Notes under the pieces: model-generated
What the model saw: only the letters and a program-made list of their open reading frames with translations
Told to the model about the DNA's origin: nothing
Database searches by the model: none
Shown: piece after piece, positions 22,991 through 37,400 of the stretch
How positions within the stretch are numbered: the stretch's first letter is position 1
Layout: every line of letters starts with the position of its first letter
DNA from: Corynespora cassiicola
Taxonomy: Eukaryota; Ascomycota; Dothideomycetes; Pleosporales; Corynesporascaceae
Reading direction: 5' to 3'
Assembly: GCA_022059125.1 (NCBI GenBank)
Contig: JAEUWY010000015.1
Coordinates: 372,001 to 436,000 of the forward strand
Length of the DNA: 64,000 bases
Program-made: the position numbers and the translations under genes

Positions 22991-24110
22991 GAACTGTTAA
23001 CGCCGAAAGTTACTTATAAATACTATTTTTTATAACTGCTATTATGTAATTTATAATTACTATTACACGTTAGCAGTTACTTAAATATAAAATATATATA
23101 ATATATAAGTTACTGCTGCTGCTGCTGCTACTATTTAAACTACTACTTTTTTTTTTTAATATTTTTAAAAGCTTATAAAAAAAAACTATTTATTAAATAG
23201 AATATTTAAATAGAAGCGCTGCGTAATAAAGTTAATTTTTAATTTTTAATTTATTATTAGTACTAAAAATTTTAGCTAAAGCTTTAGCTAAAACTTTAGC
23301 TAAAACTTTAAAAAAAAGTTATTTTTATTATAAGCTAAAATTATTAAAATAGTACTAACTACGCTAAATATAGCTATAAAAATTAAAGTTTTATAAGCTA
23401 TCGCGGCTATTATAGCTATTACAGTTATATTACTACGCTATATTAGCTGTAAGCTATTTTAGTTCTATAAAATAGCTTACTTCTAATAAAAAGTTTTAAT
23501 TAAAATAAAATACTTTTTTTATAATTTAAAAAAGCTATAGTTTAAAAGTTTTAGTTAAAAACTGTAAATTTATTCTGTGCGGTTTTAGTACAGTAAATAG
23601 TATTTTTATATATATATTAGAATTAAAATCTACGGCTTAACAATTTATTAAAAAAAAAAAGTTTTACCAGCCTATAGATTATAATTATTTGTTTTAATGT
23701 TATAATAATTTTAAATAAGCTTTTATATTACTGTTTTAAAGCTTTAAAACTTTAAAACTTTAAAATAATATTTTATTTTTTACTATAACTTTTACAACTT
23801 ACGTGCTCGCAGAATAAAAATTATTTATATATTATAAATTAAAACTATTATAGTAACTAAGTATATATACTACTAATTATATACTAGCTTTAATAACCTA
23901 AATGTTTTTTATTACTTTTAGTTACTGTTTTATTAAACGCCTAACTAGCGTTATTACTATTTATACTTATTATCTATATTTATTATTTAGTTCTAGCTTA
24001 GTAAAGCTAAAAGAAAAAAACTTCTACAGCTTTTTAGATAAACTATAAATAAATTAGCTAAATAAGTAAGTTAGCTAACTTCTAAATATTTTAGTATATA
24101 CTACTTATAT
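22991..24110. other. Degraded repeat sequence, with repeat E at 23,920-24,045 (reverse)
   Basis: AT-rich, no readable frame. It contains a short internal tandem of TTTAGCTAAAG/A units (about 23,270-23,310) and a reverse copy of repeat E (GCCTAACTAGCG ... GTTCTAGCTTAG) near its end. Confidence 0.4.
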
Positions 24111-24600
24111 TTATAATACTTTTACTAAAAAAATTTTAAATATTAAATAATAAAAAATTTATAATTTTTATTTTTTTAGTTATTAAAAAAAATTAATTTA
24201 AAGTGTATAACGCGCTGTTTTTATATATAATATTTTTAATATTATAGTAAATAACTAATACGCTAAATAACTTATATAATATAATTACTAACTTAAATTA
24301 AAACAGTTAACTAAATTTAAAAAAGTAATTATTATTTATATCTTTAAACTAAATTTATAAAAATTTACATCTACGTTAACTATTATATATAATAAATATT
24401 ATAAAACTCTAGCTATTCTGTATTTATATTAGCGTGCTAAATAAGTAAGTTATATAAAATCTGCGCTTAACACGCACTTTAAATATAATAAATATTATTT
24501 TTAAAACTACTATTAATATATTATTTAAGCTATTTTTTTATTATTAATTATAGTATAAAATAAATACTATTACTTAAAACTAAATTTTTTATATAATAAT
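24110..24600 (+). repeat. Dispersed repeat G, copy 1 (interrupted by a TIR element)
   Basis: The stretch 24,390-24,600 (containing CTCTAGCTATTCTGTATT and AAACTACTATTAATATATTA) is matched closely by 59,157-59,355. The part 24,110-24,390 resembles 32,760-33,030. The match stops where the TIR element at 24,602 begins, so that element inserted into repeat G. Confidence 0.55.
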
Positions 24601-24601
24601 A

Positions 24602-26456
24602 TATACTATAGGCGAGTTGGTTAACAGGCAAGTCAGTTACTTTTACTAAAACTATACTAAAATCTAACTTATTATAATTTAAAATATTATATTTTAGCTT
24701 TTTATAGCAGACTATAGTACGTAATATTATTTAAAAAAAAATTTTATATTAATTTTATACGTTTGCGCGTTATATTTAGTTTAATTATATTTTTTATAAT
24801 ATTTTTAAAATAGCTTATTTTTTTAAACGCGTATCTGCTTTTTTACTTTTTTTTTATTACTACATACTTTAAACTTTTTTAAAATTATTAATTACTATTT
24901 ATTTTTAACTATTAAAGTTTTTTTTTTTTAAATCTGCTTTTTTTTATACAATTTTTATTATATAGTAGCTTTATTAGCTGCTTAAAGCTTTCTAATTTTT
25001 TATTAAGCTAAAACTAGTTTATGTGTAATAATTGCGGTTTTTTTTAATACTTTTTTAAATATTTTAACTATAAATATAAAAAAGTTGTTTATATATTTCT
25101 GAATTTTTAACTTTATAAGTATTAATTATAATCTAAATTTTAAAATATTACTAAAGATTTATAACTACTAAAGTATATTATTTATAATAAATAATAGTAA
25201 TAAAGTTTAAAACTTTATATTAAAAGCTAATATAATCTGTTTTAAATTAAAAAGGACTAATTTAGCACTTTAAAACTTTTTTTAAATATTACTAAAAATA
25301 AATACTATATTATAGACTGTTTTAAAGTATAGCAGAAACTTAAACTTTATAAAATAAATAATTTAATTATATATAAGTATTTTAGTTTAATATTTATACG
25401 CAGTTTTTAAAAAAATAAAATAGTTTATATTAAATAATTACAGAAAATATAATAAATATAAAAATATATATAAAGTAATAATTTTGTTATTTTTACAGTA
25501 TTACTAAAAAAAAAATTTATAGTTTTTATAGCTATTAATAACTAGTAGTTAGTAAGTGCTAACAGTATATTTTTTTATATATTTATTAAAATATTTTAAC
25601 TATTTAAAACTAAGTTTATTAGTCGTCTAGCTGTTATTAGAGATTTTAATAACTTAGTTTTAAAGTAAATTTTTTTTTATATTAGCTAGTAAAATAGTAG
25701 CGCGCTTTAAAAACAATAAAAAATAAAATAGTTTATTTTTTAATATTAATATTTTATATAACTATTATTTACTTGCGGTTATCTAACTAAACTATTTTTA
25801 ACTTTTTTTATTATTTTAAAGCTGTAATAACTGCTTCTGTTAATATCTAATTTATTATAAAATTTATTTTATTAAAATTATATATATTATTATTTTAAAT
25901 ACTATATTTAGCTTTAATACTAGCTACTAAGCTAAACTAGCTCTAAATTACTTTAAAGTTTTTATATTTAGCTTTTTTATAATTATACTTTTAATTAAAT
26001 TTTATTTTAAACTTTAGTTAACGCTTTATAAATATACTAAACTAGTTTATATTAATAAAGTTTAGATTACGCTTAGCGCGTAAAAAATTAGTTATAATAA
26101 TTATATTTATTAGCTAAAAGCTAAATTTTTACGCGTTTAGCTTAAATATATAATTAATAATTATTTACTTTTTATTATTATCTAATTTTTATAAATTAAA
26201 TATAGTATTAGTTTATAAAAGTCGTTCTGCGCGTTAATTACTTAATATATTTTAAAATATTTTATAAATAGCTGTAGCGCGTTATTAAAAAAAATTTATA
26301 TTTTATTTAAAAGTTTAAAGCGTAAGCTGTATTTAAGCTTTTTAAAATATATTAATAATAAATTATTATTAAAGTATTAGTATAAAAAAAGTATTTTAGT
26401 GTAGTTTTAGTAAAAGTAACCGACTCGCCTGTTAACTAACTCGCCCGTAGTATATA
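24602..26456 (+). mobile_element. 1.85-kb TIR DNA transposon (family B), copy 1
   Basis: Begins with TATACTATAGGCGAGTTGG and ends with the inverse (ACTCGCCCGTAGTATA). The long TIR contains two tandem versions of a ~16-bp motif around GGCGAGTC-GGTTAAC. The length and interior match copies at 28,157, 52,370 and 60,301. RIP has destroyed any transposase, so the superfamily is not determined. Confidence 0.8.
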
Positions 26457-27769
26457 TTAATATTTTTTAATATAGTAATTTAAAAATAGCTTTTAGAACG
26501 CGTGCGGATAGTTAAAAAATATTTCTAAAAAAAATATAATAGTTTTTCTAATAACTATAAAAAATAAATAATATTTATATTTTTTTTATTAATAATAAGT
26601 AACTAATACTTATAATAAGCGATTTAATAATGTTTAATAAGTATATTTAAGCTATAGAAAAGTAATATAATAAGCTTTAAAAGCTATAATACTTATATAT
26701 ATTAAAAACTAAAATTATATAATTCAAAAATATAAAAAAAAGTGCTATTTTAAATATAATAAAACTAACTATTAAAAAAACCTTTAAAGTATATATGTAA
26801 AATATATATATTTAAAATATTTACGCTACTACAGCTAAAATATATACTTAAATTAAAACATTTAATAAAATATAATTTTTTTTTTTTAAAAACATACTAT
26901 AAGTTTTTTTATTTTTATAAAATAGCTTTTTAGCTACTATTTTAAAAAATTTATAATAATAATAGTAAAAATTTTTAAGCTATATAATACTTAGTAAATA
27001 ATTTAAAAAAACTATAAAATTTATACTATAAATATAGTTACTGTTTTATCAGATGCCTAACCAGCATTATTTCTGTTTTTTTTTATTAATTTGTATTTAC
27101 TGTTTAGTTCTAGTCTAGTATAGCTAAAAGAAAGAAACTTCTGTAGCTCTTTCGATACTATAAATATATATTTAAAATACGTAGAAAAATACTAACTTAA
27201 AAATACTTTAAAACTTATATACTTAATTTACTTTTTAATTTTATTAACTATATTTTAGAAGCTGCTACAGCGTATATTTAAACTATTTAATAAAAAAATT
27301 AAATAATCTGTACGTTTATAATATACTTTAATATTTTAAAAAAATTAACTTATACTATATACTAAATTATAATAAGTTTAATATTTATTTTTAAAATTTT
27401 AACTAAAAATATAACAGATAATAACTAACTACTATTAAGTACTAGTAATATAAAAAAACTTAGTAGTTTTAAGTTTTATATTTAAGCGTAATCTGCAATA
27501 ACTTTTTATAATATATATATTTTTTATATATAATAATTACTAAAAAAAATTTAAAAAATAAAAAAATAGTTAATACGTTTATACTTTCTATAAATAAATC
27601 GCTATATAATAAAAATAATATTATTTATTTTAAATACTAAAAAATAAACTACTACGCTAATAAATACTAAAATAATAATTTAAATTAGATTTTAGTTTAT
27701 ATTTACTAAATAGAAAAAAGCTAAGCTTTATTTATAACCTAGAAATAGTAAAATATATATTTATATATA
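26457..27769. other. Degraded repeat sequence, with repeat E at 27,035-27,165 (reverse)
   Basis: No readable frame. It may be the 5' part of the gypsy element whose reverse transcriptase remnant lies beyond the mariner insertion (31,686-32,654). Confidence 0.35.
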
Positions 27770-28156
27770 CAGAGGGGTGACATTAAAAAAAAACCAAAAA
27801 AGTTATACTTTTTAAACTAGTATAACTCTGTAACTAGACTAGCTATTAAAATAAAAAAAATTTAATTTTAAAGAGATTTAGAGGTTCTTTTCTTGTATTA
27901 AAAATAATATATAGTTTTTATAATGTTTATTACTTAAAAATTTAAAGTAAAAGTATAGTAAAAAAAAAATAGAAATTTAAAAGCTGATTTATTTTTTTTC
28001 TAGCGTAAAATTTTTATTTTTTATTTTATTATTTTAAAGTTATATACAGTATATACTTGTAATTTTTTTTAAAAAATATCTTTTTTATTTTTTTGAAAAA
28101 AAAAATTTAATAGTAGAATTTTTTTTTAAAAAATTAAATTATATAAATAAATTAAT

Positions 28157-30006
28157 GTATACTACGGGCGAGTCGGTTAACGGGCGAGTTAGTTACTTTT
28201 ACTAAAACTATAGTAAAATCTTACTTATTATAGCTTAAAATACTATATTTTAGCTTTTTATAGTAGACTACAGCACGCAATATTATTTAAAAAAAAATTT
28301 ATATTAATTTTATATATTCCCGTGTTATATCTAGTTTAATTATATTTTTTATAGTATTTTTAAAATAGCTTACTTTTTTAAACGCGTATTTATTTTTTTA
28401 CTTTTTTTTATTACTACGCGCTTTAAACTTTTTTAAAACTACTAATTACTACTTATTTTTAACTATTAAAATTTTTTTTTTAAATTTTTTTTTTATATAA
28501 TTTTTATTGCGTAGTAGCTTTATTAGCTACTTAAAATTTTTTAATTTTCTATTAAGCTAAAACCAGTTTATACGCAATAATTACAGCCTTTTTTAATACT
28601 TTTTTAAATACTTTAACTATAAATATAGAAAAGCTATTTATATATTTCTAAATTTTTAATTTTATAAACGTTAATTATAATTTAAATTTTAAAGTATTAC
28701 TAAAAGTTTATAACTGTTAGAGTATATTATTTACAGTAAATAGTAGTAATAAAATCTAAAGCTTTATATTAAAAGCTAATATAACCTGTTTTAGGTTAAA
28801 AAAAACTAATCTAATATTTTAAAACTTTTTTTAGATATTACTAAAAGTAAATACTATATTATAAGCTGCTTTAAAGTATAGCAGAAACTTAAATTTTATA
28901 AAATAAATAATTTAGTTACGTATAAGTATTTTAGCTTAGCGTCTATACGCAGTTTTTAAAAAAGTAAAATAGTTTATATTAAATAGCTGTAAAAAGTATA
29001 ATAAATACAGAAATATATATAAAATAATAATTTTATTATTTTTATAGTATTACTAGAAAAAAAGTAATTTATAGTTTTTATAGCTATTAATAACTAACAG
29101 TTAGTAAATACTAATAGTATACTTTTTTATATATTTATTAAAATACTTTAACTATTTAAAACTAAACTTATTAGTTATTTAGCTATTACTAAAAGTTTTA
29201 ATAACCTAGTTTTAAAGCAGATTTTTTTTATACTAGCTAGTAAAATAGTAGCGCGCTTTAAAAATAATAAAAAATAAAATAACTTATTTTTTAGTATTAA
29301 TATTTTATATAACTATTATTTACTCGCAGTTGCGTAGCTAAACTATTTTTAATTTTTTTTATTATTTTAAAACTATAATAACTGTTTTTATTAATATTTA
29401 GTTTATTATAAAATTTATTTAATTAAAGTTATACGTGTTATTATTTTAAATATTATACTTAGCTTTAATACTAGCTATTAAGCTAAACTAGCTTTAAATT
29501 ACTTTAAAATTCTTGTATTTAGCTTTTTTATAGTTATACTTCTAATTAAATTTTACTTTAAACTTTAGTTAACGCTTTATAAATATACTAAGCTAGTTTA
29601 TATTAATAAGATTTAGATTACGTTTAGCGCGCAGAGAATTAGTTATAGTAGCTATATTTACTAGCTAAAAGCTAAACTTTTATATATCTAGCTTAAGTAT
29701 ATAATTAATAATTATCTGCTTTTTATTATTATCTAACTTTTATAAATTAAATATAGTATTAGTTTATAAAAGTTGTTCTGCGCGTTAGTCGCTTAATATA
29801 CTTTAAAATATTTTATAAATATTTATAGCGTATTACTAAAAAAAATTTATATTTTATTTAAAAATTTAAAGTGTAAGCTGTACTTAAGCTTTCTAAAATA
29901 TATTAATAATAAGTTATTATTAAAGTATTAGTATAAAAAAGGTATTTTAATATAGTTTTAGTAAAAATAACTAACTTATCTATTAACTAACTCGCCTGTA
30001 GTATAC
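28157..30006 (+). mobile_element. 1.85-kb TIR DNA transposon (family B), copy 2, nested in mariner copy 1
   Basis: Starts GTATACTACGGGCGAGTCGG and ends with the inverse CTCGCCTGTAGTATAC. The mariner sequence on both sides joins up when compared with the uninterrupted copy at 50.25-52.34 kb, with about six bases (ATTAAT/GTTAAT) duplicated at the junction. No intact frame. Confidence 0.85.
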
Positions 30007-30039
30007 GTTAATAATTAATTAAATTATTAATATTTTGTA

Positions 30040-31221
30040 TAATACCTGTTAGCTTTATTAACTGCCTCCTAGCGTCTAGATAAAGATAATATATAATTAT
30101 CTATTATTTTTTGTGGAATTAAATTCTATTCTTTATTTATAGCGTTTATAAATAAAGTATTATCTTTTTTATTATTTTTTTTGTCTAATAAATTAGAATT
30201 TAATTTTTTTAAATTATTTTTTAATATAGCTTAGATATTTTTTATAGGTGCTAAGTCTGGGCTATAAGCTAGATATTTAAATAATTCAATTTTATTTCTT
30301 TTAAACTATTTTAAAACTGGTTTAGCTGTATAAATTTTTAAATTATCTTATTAAAATTTCCAGTCTATAAAGTAATTAGTATTTATATTAATTTTATAAT
30401 TTAATAATTAATTAAAATTAATTTAATAAAATATTAAATTTAATAAAAAAAAAAAGGTATATAAACTAACCGGGTTTTATTTATTTTTTTATAATAGATT
30501 TTAATACTTTTTATATATAATCTGTATTATTAAAATTATTTTTAGAATTAGATATTTTAATAAATACTAATTCTGATCTTTCTTCTATCTAAATAGCTCT
30601 CTATACTAATATAACAATATCTCGAGCTATAATTTAATTAGTTTTAATTTTTTTAAATTTTTTTTTACTTATAATTTGATTTTATAAAAGCTAATTCAGC
30701 TCCGACTCTCTTATTTTTCTTCTTTTTTATATATTTCTGTTTAGAACCTAGGCTTTTTTCTATTACTAACTTATTAGAAAATATAATTTTATTTAAATTT
30801 ATATTTTCTAAATTTTTTAATTGTTTTTTTGCGCATTTTAATTTTATTTTAGCTTTTTTTTTATTTATATACGGCTTTTTAGTACTAATATTTATACTAT
30901 AATTTTCTTTTTTTAAATATCTTTGTAAGCTTTTTTTAGATATTTTAATATTATTTTCTAGTAATATTCTTTTATTTGTTTTTTTAGGGCTTTTAATTAA
31001 ATCCCTATTAATAATTCTCTTATCTCTTTTAAATAGCTTAATTTTATTTTAATTTCTTTCTTTTTTTAAGCTATTAAATAAAATTTTTTTTTTATTCTTT
31101 GTATAGTATTTTTAATACTTGTTTTATTTATATTTAATATATTAGAAATAGTTATAATAGGTGTATTGGCTTTTAATAAAAGATTAACTTTTTCTTTATA
31201 GTCTGAAAATTAAGGTTCCAT
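30040..31221 (-). pseudogene. Tc1/mariner transposase, RIP-inactivated
   Basis: Reads antiparallel to the copy at 50,717. The fourth codon, CAA in that copy, is TAA here (31,212-31,210), and a TGG near the C-terminus is TAG. Many other differences are C-to-T or G-to-A. Remnants of the YSPDLAPIENIW-type catalytic block are still visible at about 30,230-30,280. Confidence 0.85.
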
Positions 31222-31685
31222 CTTGTCTTTGTTCAGAGGAAATAGAGATTCAGAATTTTTTTTCTAAAATATTTATTTATATACTAATTTAACTAGTTTA
31301 TTATTATATAATTAGTGTTTATATAAGCAAAACTTTATTTTTTAAATTTAATTTTTTTAATATTAAATTTAATTTCTAGCTCCAGTTTTTTGCTAACGTA
31401 ATATATACTAAACTAAATTTAGTTAGCGTAAAATAAAAAGTTTTAATAATTTTTTAAATAAAAAATAAATCAGCTTTTAAATTTATACTTCTTTTTACTA
31501 TACATTTACTTTAAATTCTTAAGTAATAAATATTATACAAACTATATATTATTTTTAATACAGGAAAAGAACCTTCAAATCCCTTTAAAATTAATTTTTT
31601 TTATATTAATAGCTAGTCTAGTTACAGAGTTATACTAGTTTAAAAAGTATAACTTTTTTGGTTTTTTTTTAATGTCACCCCTCTG

Positions 31686-32654
31686 TATTATATTAAATAT
31701 AAAACGTATATATAGTATATTTAAAAATATAATACTTGAAAAATAGTTATAAGTTATTTTAGACTTATAAGCAGATATTAGCTTAATTAGCTAATATATT
31801 ATAATAAAAATAGACTTACTACTTATTAAAAAAACTAAACTTTTTAAATTAGACTAAATAAAAGTATATTACTAAAGTATTTATATAGTATATATAGTTT
31901 AAATATATTTAGTAAATAATATTAATATAAAATAAAAAGTATAGACTACTATTTACAGCGTTAATAAAAAAAATTACTTTTATTACTAAAAAATTTTTTT
32001 AAAAAAAAAAGTATATTTATTTTAATTATAAAGCCTAAATATAGTATTAAATTTATACTAATAAATATTTAGCTAGTTACTATTAAAAAACCCTAAAAAA
32101 AAAAACTAACTCTAACTTTTTTTTAAGTGTTTTTTAGACTATAAATAGTAATAGAAAATAAAAAAAAAATATTTTTAAAGAGTATATAGCGCACGTAATA
32201 CGCGTTCTAAAAATATTAAAAAACTATACTAATATATTTAATAAAAAAACTACAGCTATACTTTTTAATTTTAAATTATTAAACTATATAATTTTTTTAT
32301 AAAAAGAAAAAAACTATTTTATAGCTTATTTTATAACTTTTTTTTATATAAGCTTAAAGTACTATATAAATATTTAAAGTAAGCGCTGCGAAATAGCTAA
32401 ATATAATATAATATAAACTTTACTAAAGCTTTAATTTTATTCATTTTTAAAATAAATAAAAAAATTTATTTCTGCGTAGATTATAAAAGTTTAAACTTTA
32501 TTACTATTAAAAATTAATATCTATTTTTTCTAATTAAAAAAATATTAAACTATTTATTAAGCGCACGTTACTATATAATTTTAAACTTTTAAAATATTTA
32601 TTATAAATTTTAAATTAAAATAAATAATAAGTAAAAAACTGCTTTTAAAATCTG
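31686..32654 (+). mobile_element. Ty3/gypsy fragment (reverse transcriptase remnant)
   Basis: At about 32,430-32,650 the plus strand still reads YFCVDYKSLN-ITIKN and LLSARYY, matching the N-terminal part of gypsy reverse transcriptase, with stop codons from RIP. The homology is cut off at about 32,655, where another repeat with AAGCGAGTAAGC begins. Confidence 0.65.
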
Positions 32655-34400
32655 CTAATATAAATTATAAGCGAGTAAGCTACATAAGCGAGCGAGCTAT
32701 TTTCTAACTACTCTAACGCAGACTACCTATACTTATAATATTATAACTAAAAAAAGTCTAATTAGCCTATAAAGAGATTTTAGTAACTCTAGTTTTTTTA
32801 GCTATTAAAAATAATTTAATTTAAAGCATGCAATAAGCTATTTTAGTATATAATACTTTATATATAATAGTTAGTTATTAACGTGCTAAACGACCTGCGC
32901 GACGTAATTACTAGTTTAATTTAAAATAGCTAATTAAGTTTAAAAAAAATATAATTATTACTTATATTTTTAAGCTAGATTTATAAAAATTTATATTTAC
33001 GCTAACTACTATATATAATATAGCTAATTAATTACTTACAGCGCGAGATGCGGACTATATTAATATTAACTAACTTAGTAACTTAATTAAGTATTAGCTA
33101 GATTTCTAAATTTAATTAATTTATTAGTAGAATCGCCAGCGCGTTTTTTATAAAAATTCTAAAATTATTAGCTTTTAGTTTAAGTTACTGTATTATATAA
33201 AAAAAAAGTATAGTATTATTAATAAAAATATATATAATTTTAATAAGATAGGCTTTATAATAAATATAATTTTAGTTTAATTAGTAGTTATAGTTTTAGA
33301 AAAATAAAATTAACTTAAAAGTACTTAGCTAAGTAATTATAAGTAAATTATAGTAATTTAGAGAATTAATATATACAGTTAAATAATTTTTTTTTTATTA
33401 TTTTTACAGATAAGTACTATTTTTTTATATAATATAAAAGTAATAATATTTTATTTAGCTAGTATATATTGTTTAGCAAGATAGGCTGGATAATAAATTA
33501 GCTAAAAATATATTAGTTAGAATATTTTAATACTTATACGCAGAGCTGTACAGTTAAAATATACTAACTATTTATTATTAATAGTTATAAAAGCTATAAT
33601 TTTTTAGTTTTTTAGAACTTCTGTAAAGTAAGTAAAATTATTACTTTTTATATATTTCTGTATTTATTATACTTTTTTTAGTTTTTCAATATAAAGTATT
33701 TTTTATTTTTAAAGCAGGTGTATAGTAATAAAATTTCTAGCTTAGCATATAATTATATTAACTATATTAATAAAATTACTTTTCTACTAGCTTTTAAAAA
33801 AATTTTTAAATAATTTTTTATAGAAAGTAATATACGTGTAAACTTTTAAAAAATAAAAATAGTTTTATATAATTAATAGATTATATTATTAAAGTTTAAT
33901 ATAAAGCTATGTATATTTATGTTAGCTATTTCTAAAGCTACTCTGTAGAAAACTAGAATACTAAATAATATATATAAGCTAAAAGCTTAGTTAACGTTAA
34001 TTTAAAACAGAATTTAAAAATATAAAAATTTATTACTAGCCTTAATTATTAAAGCTTTTACTTAATTTAATAAAAGTACTATAATACTAATTTATAAAGT
34101 TGTATTACTTTATATACAGATTAAATTTTTTAAAAAAGCTAATAAAGCTGCTACGCAGCGTATACGATAAAATAAAAATTTAATATAAAAGTTTTTTAAT
34201 AAAGGCTAAAAAAGCTGAAATTATAGCTTAAAAAAATGTTAAAAAGTAATTAAATAAGAAAAAGTGTAAAAAAATAGTTTATTTTAGTAGCAGCCAGCAG
34301 TTAAAAGCGCGCTATATATACTGCAGAAAGTAAAAATATAATTTTTATACGTATAAAATAACAGTATAACTACTATAGTTACTTTTTATATTAAGTTATT
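32655..34400. other. Degraded repeats, including a copy of repeat G (32,760-33,030)
   Basis: The first 100 bp contain AAGCGAG motifs followed by AACTACTCTAACGC, also seen near 22,275-22,345. No coding frame is readable. Confidence 0.4.
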
Positions 34401-37400
34401 ATAGTATTTTTTTAAAGTAGTTAAGTAGGTAGTTGCGCACGCGTTAAAGTAGTATAAAACTATATCTTATTATAATTTATTATAGCTTATTATAGAGTAT
34501 TCTAAATTAGCTTAGTTATAAATATAATAGTATATATTTTTAAATTACTGTAAGCTGTCTTAGCAGCAATTTATCTCTTTTTTCTATATAATAATATATA
34601 ATTTAGTTTTTTTTACCTATCTATCTGTATTATTATAATTTTTACACTATATTTTAAATTTATATTTAATATTTAAATTACTTATTATATAGTATAAAAT
34701 AAACAGCGTTAAACTATTATAGCTAATAACTATATAAATTTATAAGCTCTATTTAGTGCCTTTAAAAATACTAAAAAAATAAAATTTAGTATTTTATACT
34801 ATAGTAGTAGTAGAAAAAGTAGTTAAAAATAAAAAAATAACTATAAATAATAATAAAATAATACTAAATTAGTAGAGCTTAGTAGAGATTATAAAACTTT
34901 ATTATCGCTAAAACTAAAAAAAATATTTTATTTTAATTTAAAATACTAAAAGTATTAGAAAAACTGCGCTAATAGTTTAAAAATAAGTAATAATAAAAAA
35001 AATTATAATAACTATTTAAATTACGCTGTAGATATAAGCAGAGTAATATAACAGCTTTTAATAAAGCTATAAATAATATAAAAATTACTATAATAGTTTA
35101 TTCTGCACTAGAACAGACAAATTTACTATACTTTAAACTATTTTATTATTATAAAAAAAAAACAGAGTAGATTATAACTAATAGCTCCGTAATAATAAAA
35201 ACTACTATATAAAAAATTTATAATATTTTAAAGCGGATAAATAAAAAATCTTATTTAGTTTATAATATATAAATAAAAATATAAAAACTTTTTAGAAGAT
35301 GTATGCGGTATATATACGCCGAAATAATTTATATTAAGCTTTTATATAGTAAAACTTAAAAAAAAAAATACTAAAAGTATTAAATATAATAGAAAAACGT
35401 AAGTAATTTGTTTATAACTTTATTAAAATCTATAAATAGAAACTTTTATAGTTTTTAATAAATTTTTTTAATTACTTTTAACTTTTATAAATTAAAATAA
35501 AAAAATTAAACTTTTATAAAATAGTAGTTAAATTTACTAAAGTATTTTTAAAAAAAGTCTAATATAAATTATAATATTTTTTTTAATAAAATTACTTAAA
35601 TTTTTTATAAATAAAATAGAAAGTAAATAAAATTTACAGAAATCTGTTACAGAAAAGTAAAATAAAAAAAAGTTAAAAAAAAATAAGTAAAAATTTAGTA
35701 CGTTAATAAGCTTTAATTTTACAAAGTTAAACTAAAAAAAAAAAAATAATAATAATAATTTATAACAGGCTAAAATGCTTTAAAAGCATAAAAAATTTTT
35801 AAAATAGATATAGTATACTATATCTATAAAAAACAGAGTTATATTATATTCTATTATTTAAATAAAATTAAAAAAAAGCTTATTTTTCTAATAAAAAAGA
35901 AAAAGCTAAAAGCTAAAAAAATTAGATTTTTATTTTTTAGCTTATATTAACTTAATATAAATAAAAAAGTTAAAAAATTTTAAAAAAATACTAAATATTA
36001 AAAAACTTACGCTACTTTTTTTTAAAATAGAAATAAAAAGTTTTATAAAGCTAAATACTATAGTAGATAGTAAAGTATAGTTTAATATTATTTTAGTAAT
36101 AGTAGCGAAAGAACAGAATTTAGTTATTTATTCTGTACTAAAAATTATTCTACTATTTTTAAATAAATTAAATTATACTATTTATAAATTTATAGTTATA
36201 AAAATATATATTAAAAACTTAAAAAGCAGAGTACAGATTTATAAAATTTTATTTATAGTTACTAATTTTAAAAAGCTGCTAATATACTTAAAACTATTTT
36301 AAATTAATTAGTTAAATTTAAAGTTAAATTTTTAGAGCTGAAGAATACTTTTTAAAAGTATTAAAAGCTATAATAGTTTAAAATATACTAAAATAGCTAT
36401 AAAAAATATAAATTAGTTTAAAAAAATATTTTTAAGTTCTAATACAGACGTTTATATTTATTTAATTAGTTAATTTTAAAATATATCAGCGTTTAAGCTA
36501 AAAATATTTATTTTAAAACTAAAATACTAAAAATTTAAAAATATAGTTAGACCCGATAAAGTATTAGTACTACTTATATATAATAACTAAAATTTTATAA
36601 TAGAGCTGTAATTTAGTATAAATCTACTTTACTAACTATTTTATAATATATTAACAGTTAAACTAAAATATTTTTATAAATATATAAAAAAGTATTTTTT
36701 AAAAAAATAAATATAACAGTTAAAATCTCTAGCTAAAGCACCTATTTTTTTTATAAAAAAAAAATAGAATTTTATAACTATATATTAATTATAGAAATTT
36801 AAATAAAATAACAGTTAAAAACTAGCATCTATTACTATTTATAGCTAAATTTCTAAAAAAATTATTAAAAGTAAAATAATTTATAAAGTTAGATATTTAG
36901 AAAGCGTACTACAGAATACGTATCTAAAAAAATAATAAATAAAAAATAACTTTTAAAATAAAATATAGTTATTTTAAATATTTTATAATACTTTTTAGTT
37001 TAACTAACGCTTCTACTGCTTTTTAATTCTATATTAACTAAACTTTAGTAAAGCTAGTTAATATAATGTATATTATATATCTAAATAATATTTTAGTTTA
37101 TTTTAATATAGAAAAAACTTATATAAATTACGTTAGAAAAGTTTTAAAAAAACTAAAGCAGATTAAATTATATATAAAACTTAGTAAGTATAAATTCTAC
37201 ATATAATAGGTAGAATATTTAAAATATATAGTATATTTAGAGAAAATTAAGGTTAATTTAGAAAGAGTTAAAATAATCTGAAACTAGCTAATACTAAAAA
37301 TAGTAAAAGATATTAAAGTATTTATTAGTTTTATAAATTACTATAAAAAGTTTATTACTAACTTTTTCTATATTACTTTATTATTAATTAAAATAATTTA

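Larger units (their letters stand above)
27770..31685 (-). mobile_element. Tc1/mariner element copy 1, RIP-damaged, split by a nested TIR element
   Basis: Starts CAGAGGGGTGACATT and ends with the exact inverse AATGTCACCCCTCTG, flanked by TA on both sides (the Tc1/mariner target). Removing the nested element at 28,157-30,006 leaves about 2.07 kb, the same as the copy at 50,250. The transposase lies on the minus strand with its ATG at 31,221. Confidence 0.9.
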
